DNA of 64,000 nt from Chloracidobacterium sp. Lineage in GTDB: Bacteria > Acidobacteriota > Blastocatellia > Pyrinomonadales > Pyrinomonadaceae. This document shows, piece after piece, positions 9,412-18,941 of this stretch (position 1 is its first letter; every line of letters starts with the position of its first letter). The stretch covers positions 2,294,001 through 2,358,000 of the forward strand of contig JADJTD010000001.1 in NCBI GenBank assembly GCA_016711345.1, written 5' to 3'. A program made the position numbers and the translations under genes. The notes beneath the pieces were generated by a model. That model saw only the letters and a list, made by a program, of their open reading frames with translations. It had not been told where the DNA came from and did no database searches.

Positions 9412-10572
9412 ATGGAACTTGAATTCGACAAAGAGATCGACGCAATTCTGCGAAAGGCGCGGCCTGATAGAGGTGTGCTTGAGCCGGAATCGAAAGAGCA
9501 TCTTGATGCCGACGTGATAGCTGCGTTCGCCGAGAACGCTTTGCCTGAAAAGGCACGGCTGCTCTACGTCGGGCATTTTGCGGATTGCGACAGATGCCGA
9601 AAGCAGCTTTCGTTTGCGATGCAGATGAGTGTTACGTCCGAAGACAGCTTCGCGCCCGCTGTTTCCAAGCCTGCGGTAGAAACTATACTTCCTTGGTATC
9701 AACGTCTTTTCCGAACGCCCAATCTCGCTTTGGGGATGGGAGCATTAGTGTTGGTTTTCGGCGGGCTTTTGGGTTTTCTTGTTTTGCAGAGATCGGGCAA
9801 ATCGAATGAGACCATTTCGCAGATCGCCGAGCCGGATGACAAACGCGGCGGTGCAATTTCCAGCAGTAAAAATTCTGACGCGATGCCGACGCCTTCTGAA
9901 GTTCCAATGTCCGTTGCCAACGCGGCCACCATGTCTGCAAATTCCGCTTCAAATACGGCAATGGCAAGACGTGATGCTGAACAGCCCACATCTGTAACGT
10001 CTGCTCCGGCAGATGCCGCGGCGGGAGCACGCAGCGGACAGTTTCAGGTTGATGGAGCTTCTGGTTCCGAAAATACGTTTATTATTGACGGACAAGAAGC
10101 AGCCAAGACACAGGCTGCCAAAAAGCCCGCTGCTGCCGCTCCAGTCACAGATGACTCGGCTTCGACGGGCGTTGCCGCTGAACGCGATGAGAAAAAAGCA
10201 ACCGCCGAAGCGTTGAAAGAAGAAGACAAAGATCGTACCGCTCTCGCAAAACGAAAAGCTGACGCCCGAAGTGTGAGCCGTGACGCTCCGCCTCCTCCGC
10301 CAAAGCTCGCCGGTCCGATGCGTTCGCAGCAAAATCAATCGAATCAGTCGAACATTGGTCAGATGTCCGTCACGCGAACCGTAAGCGGCAAGACATTCTC
10401 GAACCGCAACGGTGCCTGGTACGACTCTGCATACAACAACCAGCCGACGACCAACATTCGACGCGGCACTAACGAATACAAAAAACTCGACGGCGGACTG
10501 AGAAACATCGTCGACTCGCTCGGCGGCATAGTAGTCGTCGTGTGGAAAGCCAAAGCGTATAGGATCCAATAG
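9412..10572 (+). CDS. Putative membrane anti-sigma factor with zinc-finger motif
   Basis: The start is ATG 9412. The cytoplasmic N-terminus (about 100 residues) holds an H-x3-C-x2-C zinc-binding motif (HFADCDRC), typical of ZAS-type anti-sigma factors. One membrane helix follows (ALGMGALVLVFGGLLGFLVL). The long extracytoplasmic part is rich in Ala, Ser, Lys and Asp, probably disordered, and ends in a short folded segment (YKKLDGGLRNIVDSLGGIVV). It lies 136 bases after the sigma factor gene and presumably holds it inactive until a signal arrives. The signal is unknown. Confidence 0.78.
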   Translation: MELEFDKEIDAILRKARPDRGVLEPESKEHLDADVIAAFAENALPEKARLLYVGHFADCDRCRKQLSFAMQMSVTSEDSFAPAVSKPAVETILPWYQRLFRTPNLALGMGALVLVFGGLLGFLVLQRSGKSNETISQIAEPDDKRGGAISSSKNSDAMPTPSEVPMSVANAATMSANSASNTAMARRDAEQPTSVTSAPADAAAGARSGQFQVDGASGSENTFIIDGQEAAKTQAAKKPAAAAPVTDDSASTGVAAERDEKKATAEALKEEDKDRTALAKRKADARSVSRDAPPPPPKLAGPMRSQQNQSNQSNIGQMSVTRTVSGKTFSNRNGAWYDSAYNNQPTTNIRRGTNEYKKLDGGLRNIVDSLGGIVVVVWKAKAYRIQ

Positions 10573-10576
10573 CATT

Positions 10577-11131
10577 ATGCGGTTACTCTTAATAATTTTT
10601 ACCTTCATTATTTCTGTATCGACTGCATCGGCCTGCTCCTGCGTCAATTGGTTTGGAATGTCGTTGAAAGACATGGAACAGTATCACAAAGTCATTCCAG
10701 CGATCTTTGAAGGCGAGGTCATCGCGCTTGGCGAAAAAAAATCCGTATCACGAAAGATTGGTAAGAACCAAAACTATAACGAGATCGTCCAACCGGTTCG
10801 ATTCAAAGTGTTTCGGATTTGGAAAGGTTTTGACGAACCTGAAATAACTGTAGATACAGATGTCAGTAGCAGTTGTAGTTTCGTTCCGACCATTGGCACT
10901 AAATACACGGTGTACGCCGGTAGATCGCGCGGCGAGAGCTTGACCATGAATATGTGTTCTGTCGAAAGATTCGACAATGAACGGCTTAAGAAAATGAACA
11001 ATGAACTGCTTAAGAAAAAGTATGGCGATGGAAAAGTGATAGAACGCAAATCAGTTCTTGAAACACCAAATTTGCCTGAAACGCTCATCATATCTATGAT
11101 TTGGACGAGGATCGTAAATTTCTTCATATAA
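10577..11131 (+). CDS. Secreted TIMP/netrin-like (NTR) domain protein
   Basis: The 184-residue protein has a signal peptide ending before CSCVNW, as in bacterial TIMP-like proteins where CxC forms the mature N-terminus. The OB-fold pattern follows: FEGEVIAL, RFKVFRIWKG, VDTDVSSSCSF and GTKYTVYAG. The C-terminal 40 residues are Lys-rich. In animals the fold inhibits metalloproteases; bacterial roles are not settled. It starts 5 bases after the anti-sigma gene, so it is probably part of that operon. Confidence 0.7.
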   Translation: MRLLLIIFTFIISVSTASACSCVNWFGMSLKDMEQYHKVIPAIFEGEVIALGEKKSVSRKIGKNQNYNEIVQPVRFKVFRIWKGFDEPEITVDTDVSSSCSFVPTIGTKYTVYAGRSRGESLTMNMCSVERFDNERLKKMNNELLKKKYGDGKVIERKSVLETPNLPETLIISMIWTRIVNFFI

Positions 11132-11157
11132 AGCCCTCAAAGGGTTAAAATGAGAGC

Positions 11158-13053
11158 ATGAAAGCATTTGTTTTACTTTTGTGCATTCTGTGGCTTTTTG
11201 CGGCGATCTCTTTTGGCCAGCCTGTTTGGCAATCTAATCTCGACTCAAAAATCAGGTTCTATCAAACTACTGATTTCGGCATTGTTCTAGCCGGAACTGA
11301 GAAGAGCCTGTACGCCATCGATGGCAAAAGCGGTGAGCGTATTTGGCGTCGTGATACGGGCAAGATCGACGAAACTGCGGTTACGCCTGTGCCGAATACC
11401 GATCTTATTTTGTTTTCGCGCAATCTCGGAAGTAAGTCGCGTCTTGAGGCAGTTGATCTCTTGACCGGTACTCGCATTTGGGAAAGCGAAAAGGTCAAAG
11501 GGGATGTGATGCAGCTAGCGGTCGATCCTGAACATGATCTGATCGCTGTTGTTCTTGTCAAAGATCCACGCGGCAAGGCCGACGATAATTTCAAACGAAA
11601 ACCGGTTGTTCATGTGCTTCGGCTATCGGACGGCGACGAGCTTTGGAAACGCGATCTCGATAACAACATCGAGATGATGCCCTCGCGTTTTGGCGAAGGC
11701 CTCGGCGACATCGATTACACGCTCGACAATTACCGCGCTCCGCTGCTCCTTGATGGTCGGCTGTTTCTGTTTTACGAAGGTTCGACTTCGTACGACGCAC
11801 GCACCGGCAAAGAAAAGACGCGCGAAAAATTTAAGATCAACGAAGACGGCCTTGCGCTTACTGAGGCCGATCCGGTTTTTGATGACACCCATATTTTTGT
11901 ATCGGGCAAAGGTAAGATCCGAGCCGTTGACCGCCGCACGGGAAAACAAAATTGGGAAGCAAGCGACCTCGGCATCAGCGCCGAGATGGCAATAGTCGGC
12001 GGCATTCTGTATGTGCGGACGGGCGGCCAATTTACGCAGTTGAAAAATGGCGAGCCAAAAGAAAAAGGCCCATTCGGCGTCTCGGCTATCGACACGCGAA
12101 ACGGCAAGACCCTGTGGCGATATAAAGGTGCCGATAAGGGCCTGACCAATTTTGTTTTTGCCGATACCAACACAATTCTCATAGCTGACAAAGATGATCT
12201 GATAACGCTCGACGCACGAAACGGCAAGCGTGTTGCAAAACGCGATCATAAAATAGACAAGGCTCAATTCGTTTTGCTGAACGAAGGCGGACAAGCCATT
12301 GTCGGCGGACGAAATGAGATCGCTGCATTTTCGTTTCGCGACTCAAAAGCTCCTGAGCTATGGCGTGCTCGTCACACCGCTCCGGGTCGCGGCGTGTTTC
12401 GTACGGTTGCCGGAATTGCTCTTCGTGCAGCGGCACTCTATTTTCGATACGGCGGCATTGCGACTTCCGCGATCGGTTTTGCTCGAACAGGATTGAATTT
12501 TGCGAGCGCGGCAAACTCGTTTCGTTGGTCGGGCCTGCGAACTCGATTCGGCTCGGTCGATCTGACGACACTTGCGAGCAACTCGGCACGAAATTATGTT
12601 GCCGGGCGATTTTACGCATACGGTTCAATGGGACGCGATCCAGGTTTCTTAAGTCGCTTTGGCAGCTCACAAATTTCAATGCCAAATGCAACCGATATTC
12701 GCGGCCGGATAATTGGCCGCGCTATTGATCGTGCAACGCCGTCGCGCTCCGACGTTCAAGAGAGCATTTTCGACCGGCTCGATCCGGCGCGGCAGATGGA
12801 ACGTTTTGGCGACTATCTGCTCCGCCGCAAACGCCTCGCTGAACTGCGCTCGAACTATATGTATTTCTACACCGACATCAAGAAACCGTTCGACAAAAAA
12901 GGCTTGGTAGGGGTAAATGTTCACACCGGCCGCGATGCAAGATACATCCTTGCATCCGACCCTGATGCGTCGTTCGTGACGGACGAAACGTCAAATCTCT
13001 TGTATTCCGCAAACGGCAGTAAGCTGCAGGCGTTTGATATTTTGAGCAGGTGA
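11158..13053 (+). CDS. Secreted PQQ-like beta-propeller protein
   Basis: The 631-residue protein has a signal peptide (1-20). Residues about 25-420 form repeated PQQ/pyrrolo-quinoline-like blades: LYAIDGKSGERIWRRDTG, LEAVDLLTGTRIWESEK, VSAIDTRNGKTLWRYKG and LITLDARNGKRV. The rest is an Ala/Phe/Arg-rich region without blade motifs, then a last blade (GLVGVNVHTGRDARYI). No dehydrogenase active-site motif is visible, so it is a binding or scaffold protein rather than a quinoprotein enzyme. It is in line with 10577-11131 (26-base gap) and the small gene after it. Confidence 0.8.
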   Translation: MKAFVLLLCILWLFAAISFGQPVWQSNLDSKIRFYQTTDFGIVLAGTEKSLYAIDGKSGERIWRRDTGKIDETAVTPVPNTDLILFSRNLGSKSRLEAVDLLTGTRIWESEKVKGDVMQLAVDPEHDLIAVVLVKDPRGKADDNFKRKPVVHVLRLSDGDELWKRDLDNNIEMMPSRFGEGLGDIDYTLDNYRAPLLLDGRLFLFYEGSTSYDARTGKEKTREKFKINEDGLALTEADPVFDDTHIFVSGKGKIRAVDRRTGKQNWEASDLGISAEMAIVGGILYVRTGGQFTQLKNGEPKEKGPFGVSAIDTRNGKTLWRYKGADKGLTNFVFADTNTILIADKDDLITLDARNGKRVAKRDHKIDKAQFVLLNEGGQAIVGGRNEIAAFSFRDSKAPELWRARHTAPGRGVFRTVAGIALRAAALYFRYGGIATSAIGFARTGLNFASAANSFRWSGLRTRFGSVDLTTLASNSARNYVAGRFYAYGSMGRDPGFLSRFGSSQISMPNATDIRGRIIGRAIDRATPSRSDVQESIFDRLDPARQMERFGDYLLRRKRLAELRSNYMYFYTDIKKPFDKKGLVGVNVHTGRDARYILASDPDASFVTDETSNLLYSANGSKLQAFDILSR

Positions 13054-13058
13054 AGATC

Positions 13059-13601
13059 ATGAACAACATACCTTTTTTTCTATGTCTGTGTTTCTTTGCT
13101 TTGGCGGTCGAAGCCTTTGCTCAAACAAAGCTGCCGACGAGATTAGGAACCGCTAATCCCATTGACGGGCGGTTTGCATGTTTGGCGATACCGAACACCA
13201 AACTGAAACCCGGTGAAAAAATACAAGTTGTTCTCCCGGATAGACCCCAAAAGGTCAAAACTGCTGTCATCGAATCAAAAGAAGTTAAGAGCTGTTCAAG
13301 TGAAATGGACATCGCATCTCGCATTTCGTTCTACCGAATAAAAATATCTAATGATCGCGACATTAACTACGGTATTGGCGTGATAGGAGTAAGACGCATC
13401 AAAGTCAAAAATGGTGTTGCCCGCTCAGATATAAATAATGATGGAAAATTGGAGTACTTTCGTAGTTGTACGAGCCGGGAAGGATTTCATTCAACCGTTT
13501 GGACCGGAAAGCCTCTCAAAGGGAAGTGTATCTGGCATACGTATTACTACCTTGGATACGATACAGAGCCTGATTGCAAGAAAAAAGAATATCAGTACTA
13601 G
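13059..13601 (+). CDS. Secreted protein of unknown function
   Basis: ATG 13059 gives MNNIPFFLCLCFFALAVEAF, a clean signal peptide; GTG at 13050 overlaps the previous stop and would add three residues. The mature part (about 160 residues) has several Cys (RFACLA, KSCSSEM, YFRSCTS, KCIWH, PDCKKKE), suggesting disulfides. DINNDGKLEYF looks like a single FG-GAP/EF-type calcium loop. No family is recognised. It follows directly after the PQQ-like gene. Confidence 0.65.
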   Translation: MNNIPFFLCLCFFALAVEAFAQTKLPTRLGTANPIDGRFACLAIPNTKLKPGEKIQVVLPDRPQKVKTAVIESKEVKSCSSEMDIASRISFYRIKISNDRDINYGIGVIGVRRIKVKNGVARSDINNDGKLEYFRSCTSREGFHSTVWTGKPLKGKCIWHTYYYLGYDTEPDCKKKEYQY

Positions 13602-14127
13602 AAATCCTCGTTTGTGTCTGTAGCCTGCACATTAAGTACGGGCGCTCGTGAGCGTTGAAGCGCCCATGGATCTACAGATTTCATCGGAAAATCACGTAAA
13701 ATCGAGAAAACCACGTCATATCGGGAAAATTGGTATTTCAATTCGTTCGGCGTTGTGTTAGCTTGGTCACGCGCATCGTTGTAGGTTTGCTGCGGTGTTG
13801 GATATTTGACAACAAAAAAAGGCGAGAAAGTTGTGGCAAACAGTGCCACAGATTGCCACAATTTACGGCGATTTAGATGCAAAAATTGCCTTCATTTTAT
13901 GCTAAAACGTGTATTTGTAATATTTAGCCTGTTTTCCTGATTTTGAAAAAAAACGGTGGGACAGTGGGACAGTGGGACACTTGGGACACGGGACAGACTC
14001 AGTCACGTCAGCTGAGATACCCCTCAGAATAAGCCGTGCGAAGTTTTGACCTTTGTTTCATCGGCGTTTCGTGGTAAAAATAGAGTTTATCCTTAAAACT
14101 ACGGCTCTTGCGTTTTGGAGTTATTTA
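13602..14127. other. Intergenic island with repeats
   Basis: There is no supportable gene here; a minus-strand frame at 13598-13882 starts at TTG, lacks a ribosome site and matches nothing. From left to right it holds a diverged REP-like sequence (GCACATTAAGTACGGGCG, 13626-13643), an inverted repeat TTGTGGCAA/TTGCCACAA (13831-13839 and 13853-13861), and a GTGGGACA tandem array (13957-13998). The TTTTGGAG ribosome site for the nuclease gene is at 14113-14120. Confidence 0.6.
13957..13998. repeat. GTGGGACA short tandem array
   Basis: GTGGGACAGTGGGACAGTGG continues into ACACTTGGGACACGGGACAG, making five loose copies of an 8-base unit. The reverse complement (TGTCCCACTGTCCCAGTG) occurs in the island at about 32121-32138, next to a TGTGGCA..TGTCACA palindrome that also has a counterpart here. 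Confidence 0.65.
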
Positions 14128-15999
14128 ATGAAGAAGTATTTGGTCAGTTTCGCATTGTTGTCGGCTTTTGCCGCGTTTTTGACGCTCGGGTTTCATTCGT
14201 CTGCACAGGATGTATTTAGTGTTCAGGACGATCAGCAGGCGGAAGCTACCGATCGTGTTGCGGCATCCACGACGCTCGTGCTGAGCCAGGTTTCGGGCGG
14301 AAATGGTTATTACAATAATGACTGGGTCGAGATCAAGAATGTTTCGGCCTCGCCGCAGTCACTCAACGGCCTTACTTTGCTTTATGGTTCGGCGACTGGT
14401 AATTTTGGCGGCGGTTCGTTTGCGTTGCCAAATGCGACGCTCGTTCCGGGACAATATTATCTTGTTCAGCTAAACAGTGCGGCTCCCGGTACAACTCCTC
14501 TGCCTGTAACGCCGGATGCTTCTACTACGAACATCAGCATGTCGGGAACGAGCGGCAAGGTTGGTATCGTAGCCGCCGGAGGCATTCCGGGCTCAGCCTG
14601 TGGAGCCACGGCTACGCCCTGCACACCAACACAGTTGGAAGCCTTCATTGATTGGGTCGCTTGGGGTGCAGCAGGCAATGGCACCGCCAATAGTGGCGAG
14701 GGCGGCAACCCGTCGGTTAATAATGGCGTTGCGATCACTGCTACTCAAGGTATGGCCAGGAAAACTGATGGCTGTACTGATACTGACAACAACAACCTGG
14801 ATTTTGACCTCTATAATAATCCTCCCGTATTCCCGATACCGTCACCACGCAATACATCAACCGCTCCGGCTCCATGCGGCGGAGGCAGCGGTGAGCTTCA
14901 GGGCATTGGCAGCGCGAGCCCAAGTTTGCTTCTGCCGGGAGCAACGACCTTGTTAAGAGTGACAGTTGTGCCTGCTTCCTCGCCGCCAAGCACAGGCATC
15001 ACCGTTCGCACCGACCTGACATCTCTCGGCGGTTCGGCCACGCAGTCGTTCTTTGACAACGGCACAAACGGCGATACGACAGCAGGTGACAATGTATTTT
15101 CGTATTCGATGCAGATTCCGGTGGGCACTGCCAGCGGAAGCCGCACTTTGCCGGTCAACATTGCCGATGCGGAACTGCGAACAGCTACGACATCCATTAG
15201 CCTAACAGTAACCACAACGACTCCTCACACGGCATCCGAGCATCAGGTCCTTGGCAATCCATCGGATGCACAGACCGAGCCGATCGGATATCCGAATGAC
15301 TACTTGATGGAAAAGAATCAGTATGTGTTGTCATACAGCCGCGACCGCGGTACACCTAACTGGGTCGCATGGCATTTGGATTCGTCGTGGTTAGGAAATG
15401 TGGAAAGGCAGGACGATTATCGGGAAGATACTACACTTCCAAATCTGGCAGGATGGTATCGCGTACAGGGAAGCGATTACACCGGAAGCCCGCAAGGTGA
15501 AGGTTTTGACAGAGGGCATATGTGTCCGTCCGGAGATAGGGTCAATACCATCGCTGACAACTCGGCAACATTCCTGATGACGAACATGATCCCGCAGGCG
15601 CCGGTCAATAATCAGCTCGTCTGGGCCGACCTCGAAGATTACTGCCGCGGTTTAGTTGACGCTGGAAATGAGCTTTATATTTTTACAGGCGGTGCAGGTG
15701 TTGGCGGTACAGGGTTACAAGGCCTTAGAAATACGATAGTCGGCGGTCGTGTTACAGTACCGGCACAGGTGTGGAAGGTGATCGTTGTTTTGCCGGTCGG
15801 TTCAGATGATGCGCAGCGTGTAAACAACTTTACACGCGTTATCAGCGTCTTAATGCCAAACTCCCAGAGCGTGAGCAGGCCTTGGACGCAGTATCGTACT
15901 AATGTCGGTAAGATCGAACAGGTCACAGGTCTTAATTTTCTTTCAAAGGTCCGTCCGCAGATTCGGGTGCGTCTAAAGAAGCGTGTGGATAAGCAGTAA
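14128..15999 (+). CDS. Secreted DNA/RNA non-specific endonuclease with lamin-tail domain
   Basis: ATG 14128 (MKKYLVSFALLSAFAAFL) has a TTTTGGAG ribosome site and a good signal peptide; an upstream in-frame start at 14053 is unlikely. The order is signal peptide, a lamin-tail-like domain (LVLSQVSGGNGYYNNDWVEI), a beta-sandwich with a VSYSM-like Ig pattern, then a NUC1-type beta-beta-alpha-metal nuclease at about 385-620 with the catalytic DRGHMCPSGDR and Asn in MTNMIPQAP. It likely degrades extracellular DNA and RNA for nutrients or biofilm turnover. A second secreted nuclease follows within about 60 bases. Confidence 0.92.
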   Translation: MKKYLVSFALLSAFAAFLTLGFHSSAQDVFSVQDDQQAEATDRVAASTTLVLSQVSGGNGYYNNDWVEIKNVSASPQSLNGLTLLYGSATGNFGGGSFALPNATLVPGQYYLVQLNSAAPGTTPLPVTPDASTTNISMSGTSGKVGIVAAGGIPGSACGATATPCTPTQLEAFIDWVAWGAAGNGTANSGEGGNPSVNNGVAITATQGMARKTDGCTDTDNNNLDFDLYNNPPVFPIPSPRNTSTAPAPCGGGSGELQGIGSASPSLLLPGATTLLRVTVVPASSPPSTGITVRTDLTSLGGSATQSFFDNGTNGDTTAGDNVFSYSMQIPVGTASGSRTLPVNIADAELRTATTSISLTVTTTTPHTASEHQVLGNPSDAQTEPIGYPNDYLMEKNQYVLSYSRDRGTPNWVAWHLDSSWLGNVERQDDYREDTTLPNLAGWYRVQGSDYTGSPQGEGFDRGHMCPSGDRVNTIADNSATFLMTNMIPQAPVNNQLVWADLEDYCRGLVDAGNELYIFTGGAGVGGTGLQGLRNTIVGGRVTVPAQVWKVIVVLPVGSDDAQRVNNFTRVISVLMPNSQSVSRPWTQYRTNVGKIEQVTGLNFLSKVRPQIRVRLKKRVDKQ

Positions 16000-16035
16000 C
16001 AAAACTATGAGTATTAGTCCCGATGCCTTAATTCG

Positions 16036-16115
16036 ATGCGTAGGCCCGCATGTAAGTATGGGCGGAAAATTTAACATTGTGTGGTCCGCCCTTACTAACG
16101 TGCGGGTTTATGCAT
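16036..16115. repeat. REP-like inverted doublet, copies 2a and 2b
   Basis: Copy 2a (16036-16066) reads in reverse and copy 2b (16085-16115) forward; each contains the CGCCC-TTAC-ACGTGCGGG-type core and they are 18 bases apart, so together they form a long hairpin like a REPIN. The doublet sits exactly between two nuclease genes and runs into the signal-peptide codons of the second. Confidence 0.8.
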
Positions 16116-18532
16116 TAGCGTTAGCGATTTTCTCATTGAGCTTTGCCGCGTCGGCGCAGCAGTTTACTTCAATCGCTGCCATTCAGGGCGAGAAGGCGCG
16201 CTCGGCGATGGAAAATCAGCAGGTCACTACGCGCGGCATCGTGACGGCTCGGAGCCGCAACGGTTTTTTTATACAAACGCCTGATGACAAAATTGACGGC
16301 AATCCTGCGACATCGGAAGGCATTTTTATCTTTCTCGGCCAGAACGGTTCGTTCACTGGCGCTATTGGCGATCTTGTCGAGGTCTCAGGAACTGTCGAAG
16401 AATATCTGCCGCGTCAGGAAAGGTTTGGATATACACGAACCGACATTGGTAAGACGACAATTAAAATAATTTCATCTAAGAATCCGCTGCCCGCGCCGAT
16501 AACTCTTACCTCAAACGACCTTGTGCCGAATAAGTTGGACATTTTAGAACGCTACGAAGGAATGCGCGTTAAGGTCGATACGCTTGTCGTCGTCGCTCCG
16601 ACAGGCGGGAAAGTGGCAGACGAGAGGACCGATTGGAAGATGACCTCGGACGGCGTTTTTTATGGCGTACTGCCAAACGTGAAAAGGCCGATGCGCGAAG
16701 CGGGCGTAGATTATTTTACCCATAGAGGCAACAATCTCCCGTTAACTGTTCCCCTTTTTGATACGAATCCTGAGATGCTCCGCGTAGACAGCGTCTTCCA
16801 AAGCGGTTCGAAAATAATCGAAGTTACAGCCGGAGCAACCGTCAAAGATCTGACAGGAGTTATCGAATATATTTCCGGACGCTACACGCTTGCGGTCGAT
16901 GCGACGAACACGCCGGTTATCGAAGGAAACAGGACATTTACAAAAGTGTCGTCCGCAGGTGAACGCGAAATAACTGTTGCGGCGTTCAATGTCGAAAATT
17001 TATTTGATGACGAAAAGAATTCCTCAAACGTCCGTGACGAAGCGGTGGCACCGAAAGAAGTGTTTCAAAAGAAGCTGGCGAAAACCTCGCTTGCGATCCG
17101 AAACGTTCTGTCGATGCCCGATCTTATCGGAGTCGGCGAAGTCGAAAACCTGACATCGCTTAAGAAACTCGCGGTAAGGATCAACGCCGACGCCGTTGCC
17201 GACGGCAAGCCCGATCCAAAATACGAAGCGTATCTCGAGGAAGGCAACGACCCGCGAGGCATTGACAATGGGTTTTTGGTCAAATCCACGAGGCTTAAAG
17301 TCCTCGAAACGAAGCTACTTGCAAAAGACGTACAGCTTGATTTCGACGGCCGCAGCAATCTCAGTCTGTTCGATAGGCCGCCGTTCCTGATCCGCTTACA
17401 GGCCATTGATGCGAAATCAGCAACTCTGCTGGAGATAACGGCCATCGCTAATCATTTCAAATCCTACGGCGGTATCGACAGCGAAAAAGACGGGCCGCGC
17501 ACACGCCAAAAACGTAAGCAGGAAGCCGAATGGCTAGCGAATTTTGTCGTCGAAAGGCAGAAAGCAAATCCCGAAGAAATGCTGGTCGTGTGCGGTGACT
17601 TTAACGCCTATCTTGCTAATGACGGTTACAATGATCTGATCGGTACACTTAAAGGCAAGCCCGATCAGACTGTTTTGGTGCCGTCAAAAACGTTTGCTAC
17701 GGGACTCTATAACCTTGCCGACTTTATGGGCGATCCGGCGAACAAATACAGTTATGTGTATGAAGGATCTGCACAGGTGCTCGATCATATTTTGATAAAC
17801 AAGAAGCTGCTGAAAATGAACGAAGGGCGGCTAAAATTCGGCTACGCCCGGCTCAATGCGGATTTTCCGGTTTCTTACTCAGCCGACGCTACAAGGCCGG
17901 AGCGTGTGTCCGACCACGACGCTCCTGTGGCATTCTTCAACCTCGATCCACCTGCGCCGAAAGTGCCGCCGATGGCGTCGGAAGCTCCGACGAAACCAAC
18001 GCCGAATTCGACAACTGAGCAAACGCCCAAAGAGAATTCTGGTGAAATGAACTCCGGCATGCTTTATGGGCCGAACCTTTCCTATCTGCTGTCCGCGCCC
18101 AACGGATGGGTTATGGATAACCAAAGTGGTGTAGGTCAGGGGCTCCATGCGGTTTTTTATCCAAAAGGCTCCTCTTGGAGCAAAGGCGTGACGGTCATGT
18201 ATACAAATGTCATGAAAAAGAGTGACAAGCAGACCGTTGACGACGTTATCAAAAATGATATCGACAATTTTAAGCGCAACTCACCGATACTCAAGGTTGA
18301 TGATGCCAAAACGATTGATCTGGGCAAAGGCAAGACCGCAATCATCAAATACTTTTCCAATGATTCCCATGGGAATTATGAAGCATTGGCCTACATTGAT
18401 GAGGCGAAGTCTGTTGTGCTGATCGTCTTGACGGCAAAAAACAAAAACGAATTTGATTCCTCGTTAGGAGCGTTTCAGGAATTAGTTGGTAGTTACTTTT
18501 TTGTGACGGATCAGGTCACGATACAAAAGTAG
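16058..18532 (+). CDS. Secreted endonuclease/exonuclease/phosphatase-family nuclease with OB-like and C-terminal accessory domain
   Basis: The start is uncertain: ATG 15983, 16007 and 16058 and GTG 16100 are all in frame and none has a good ribosome site, because a REP-like doublet covers this region. GTG 16100 would give an ideal signal peptide (MRVYALALAIFSLSFAASAQ). An OB-fold region follows (RGIVTARSRNGFFIQTPDD), then an EEP catalytic domain with NVENLF, GVGEVEN, ANHFKSYGG, VCGDFNAY, LDHILIN and VSDHDAP. After a Pro/Thr linker, a 140-residue domain (from GPNLSYLLSAPNGWVMDN) is fused at the C-terminus. Role: extracellular nucleic acid degradation, in line with the nuclease just upstream. 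Confidence 0.88.
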   Translation: MGGKFNIVWSALTNVRVYALALAIFSLSFAASAQQFTSIAAIQGEKARSAMENQQVTTRGIVTARSRNGFFIQTPDDKIDGNPATSEGIFIFLGQNGSFTGAIGDLVEVSGTVEEYLPRQERFGYTRTDIGKTTIKIISSKNPLPAPITLTSNDLVPNKLDILERYEGMRVKVDTLVVVAPTGGKVADERTDWKMTSDGVFYGVLPNVKRPMREAGVDYFTHRGNNLPLTVPLFDTNPEMLRVDSVFQSGSKIIEVTAGATVKDLTGVIEYISGRYTLAVDATNTPVIEGNRTFTKVSSAGEREITVAAFNVENLFDDEKNSSNVRDEAVAPKEVFQKKLAKTSLAIRNVLSMPDLIGVGEVENLTSLKKLAVRINADAVADGKPDPKYEAYLEEGNDPRGIDNGFLVKSTRLKVLETKLLAKDVQLDFDGRSNLSLFDRPPFLIRLQAIDAKSATLLEITAIANHFKSYGGIDSEKDGPRTRQKRKQEAEWLANFVVERQKANPEEMLVVCGDFNAYLANDGYNDLIGTLKGKPDQTVLVPSKTFATGLYNLADFMGDPANKYSYVYEGSAQVLDHILINKKLLKMNEGRLKFGYARLNADFPVSYSADATRPERVSDHDAPVAFFNLDPPAPKVPPMASEAPTKPTPNSTTEQTPKENSGEMNSGMLYGPNLSYLLSAPNGWVMDNQSGVGQGLHAVFYPKGSSWSKGVTVMYTNVMKKSDKQTVDDVIKNDIDNFKRNSPILKVDDAKTIDLGKGKTAIIKYFSNDSHGNYEALAYIDEAKSVVLIVLTAKNKNEFDSSLGAFQELVGSYFFVTDQVTIQK

Positions 18533-18554
18533 CTCTTGACGCAGCCGGGACCAG

Positions 18555-18935
18555 TTACACCTTTTCAAGTATGACTTGAGCGACAGCGTGTTCGGCGGTG
18601 TGTGAGATCGAGAGATGCACAGCGTTGGCGCGGTGTTTTTCCATTAGTTTTTTTGCCTCGCCTGTGATGTTAAATAGGGGAACGCCTTTCGGGCCGGAAA
18701 CCACCTCGATGTCCTTCCAGGTGACCTTGCCTCGCCAGCCTGTTTTCAATGCTTTGAGAAAAGCTTCTTTTGCGGCAAAGCGTCCGGCGTACGATTGCCA
18801 CGCGGCTTCGCCCTTGCCTTCGCAGTAAGCACGTTCGCTCTTAGTGAAAACGCGGTCGAGAAATCGCGGAGTTCTGGCGATAGTATCACGTATGCGATAG
18901 ACTTCAACGATATCGATGCCGATAGAAACGATCAT
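18555..18935 (-). CDS. acpS: Holo-[acyl-carrier-protein] synthase
   Basis: ATG 18935 (MIVSIGIDIVEVYRI) gives 126 residues, the usual AcpS length; longer in-frame starts run into a dispersed repeat and are rejected. Motifs are GIDIVEV (metal-binding Asp) and RFAAKEAFLKAL (metal-binding Glu). It moves phosphopantetheine from CoA to apo-ACP in fatty acid synthesis. It is divergent from pgeF, with a 76-base gap occupied by a repeat. Confidence 0.95.
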   Translation of the reverse strand: MIVSIGIDIVEVYRIRDTIARTPRFLDRVFTKSERAYCEGKGEAAWQSYAGRFAAKEAFLKALKTGWRGKVTWKDIEVVSGPKGVPLFNITGEAKKLMEKHRANAVHLSISHTAEHAVAQVILEKV

Positions 18936-18941
18936 AAACAA

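Noticed and set aside
13598..13882. Minus-strand 94-codon frame
   Set aside because: TTG start without ribosome site, covers repeats and the diverged REP-like sequence, no recognised family.
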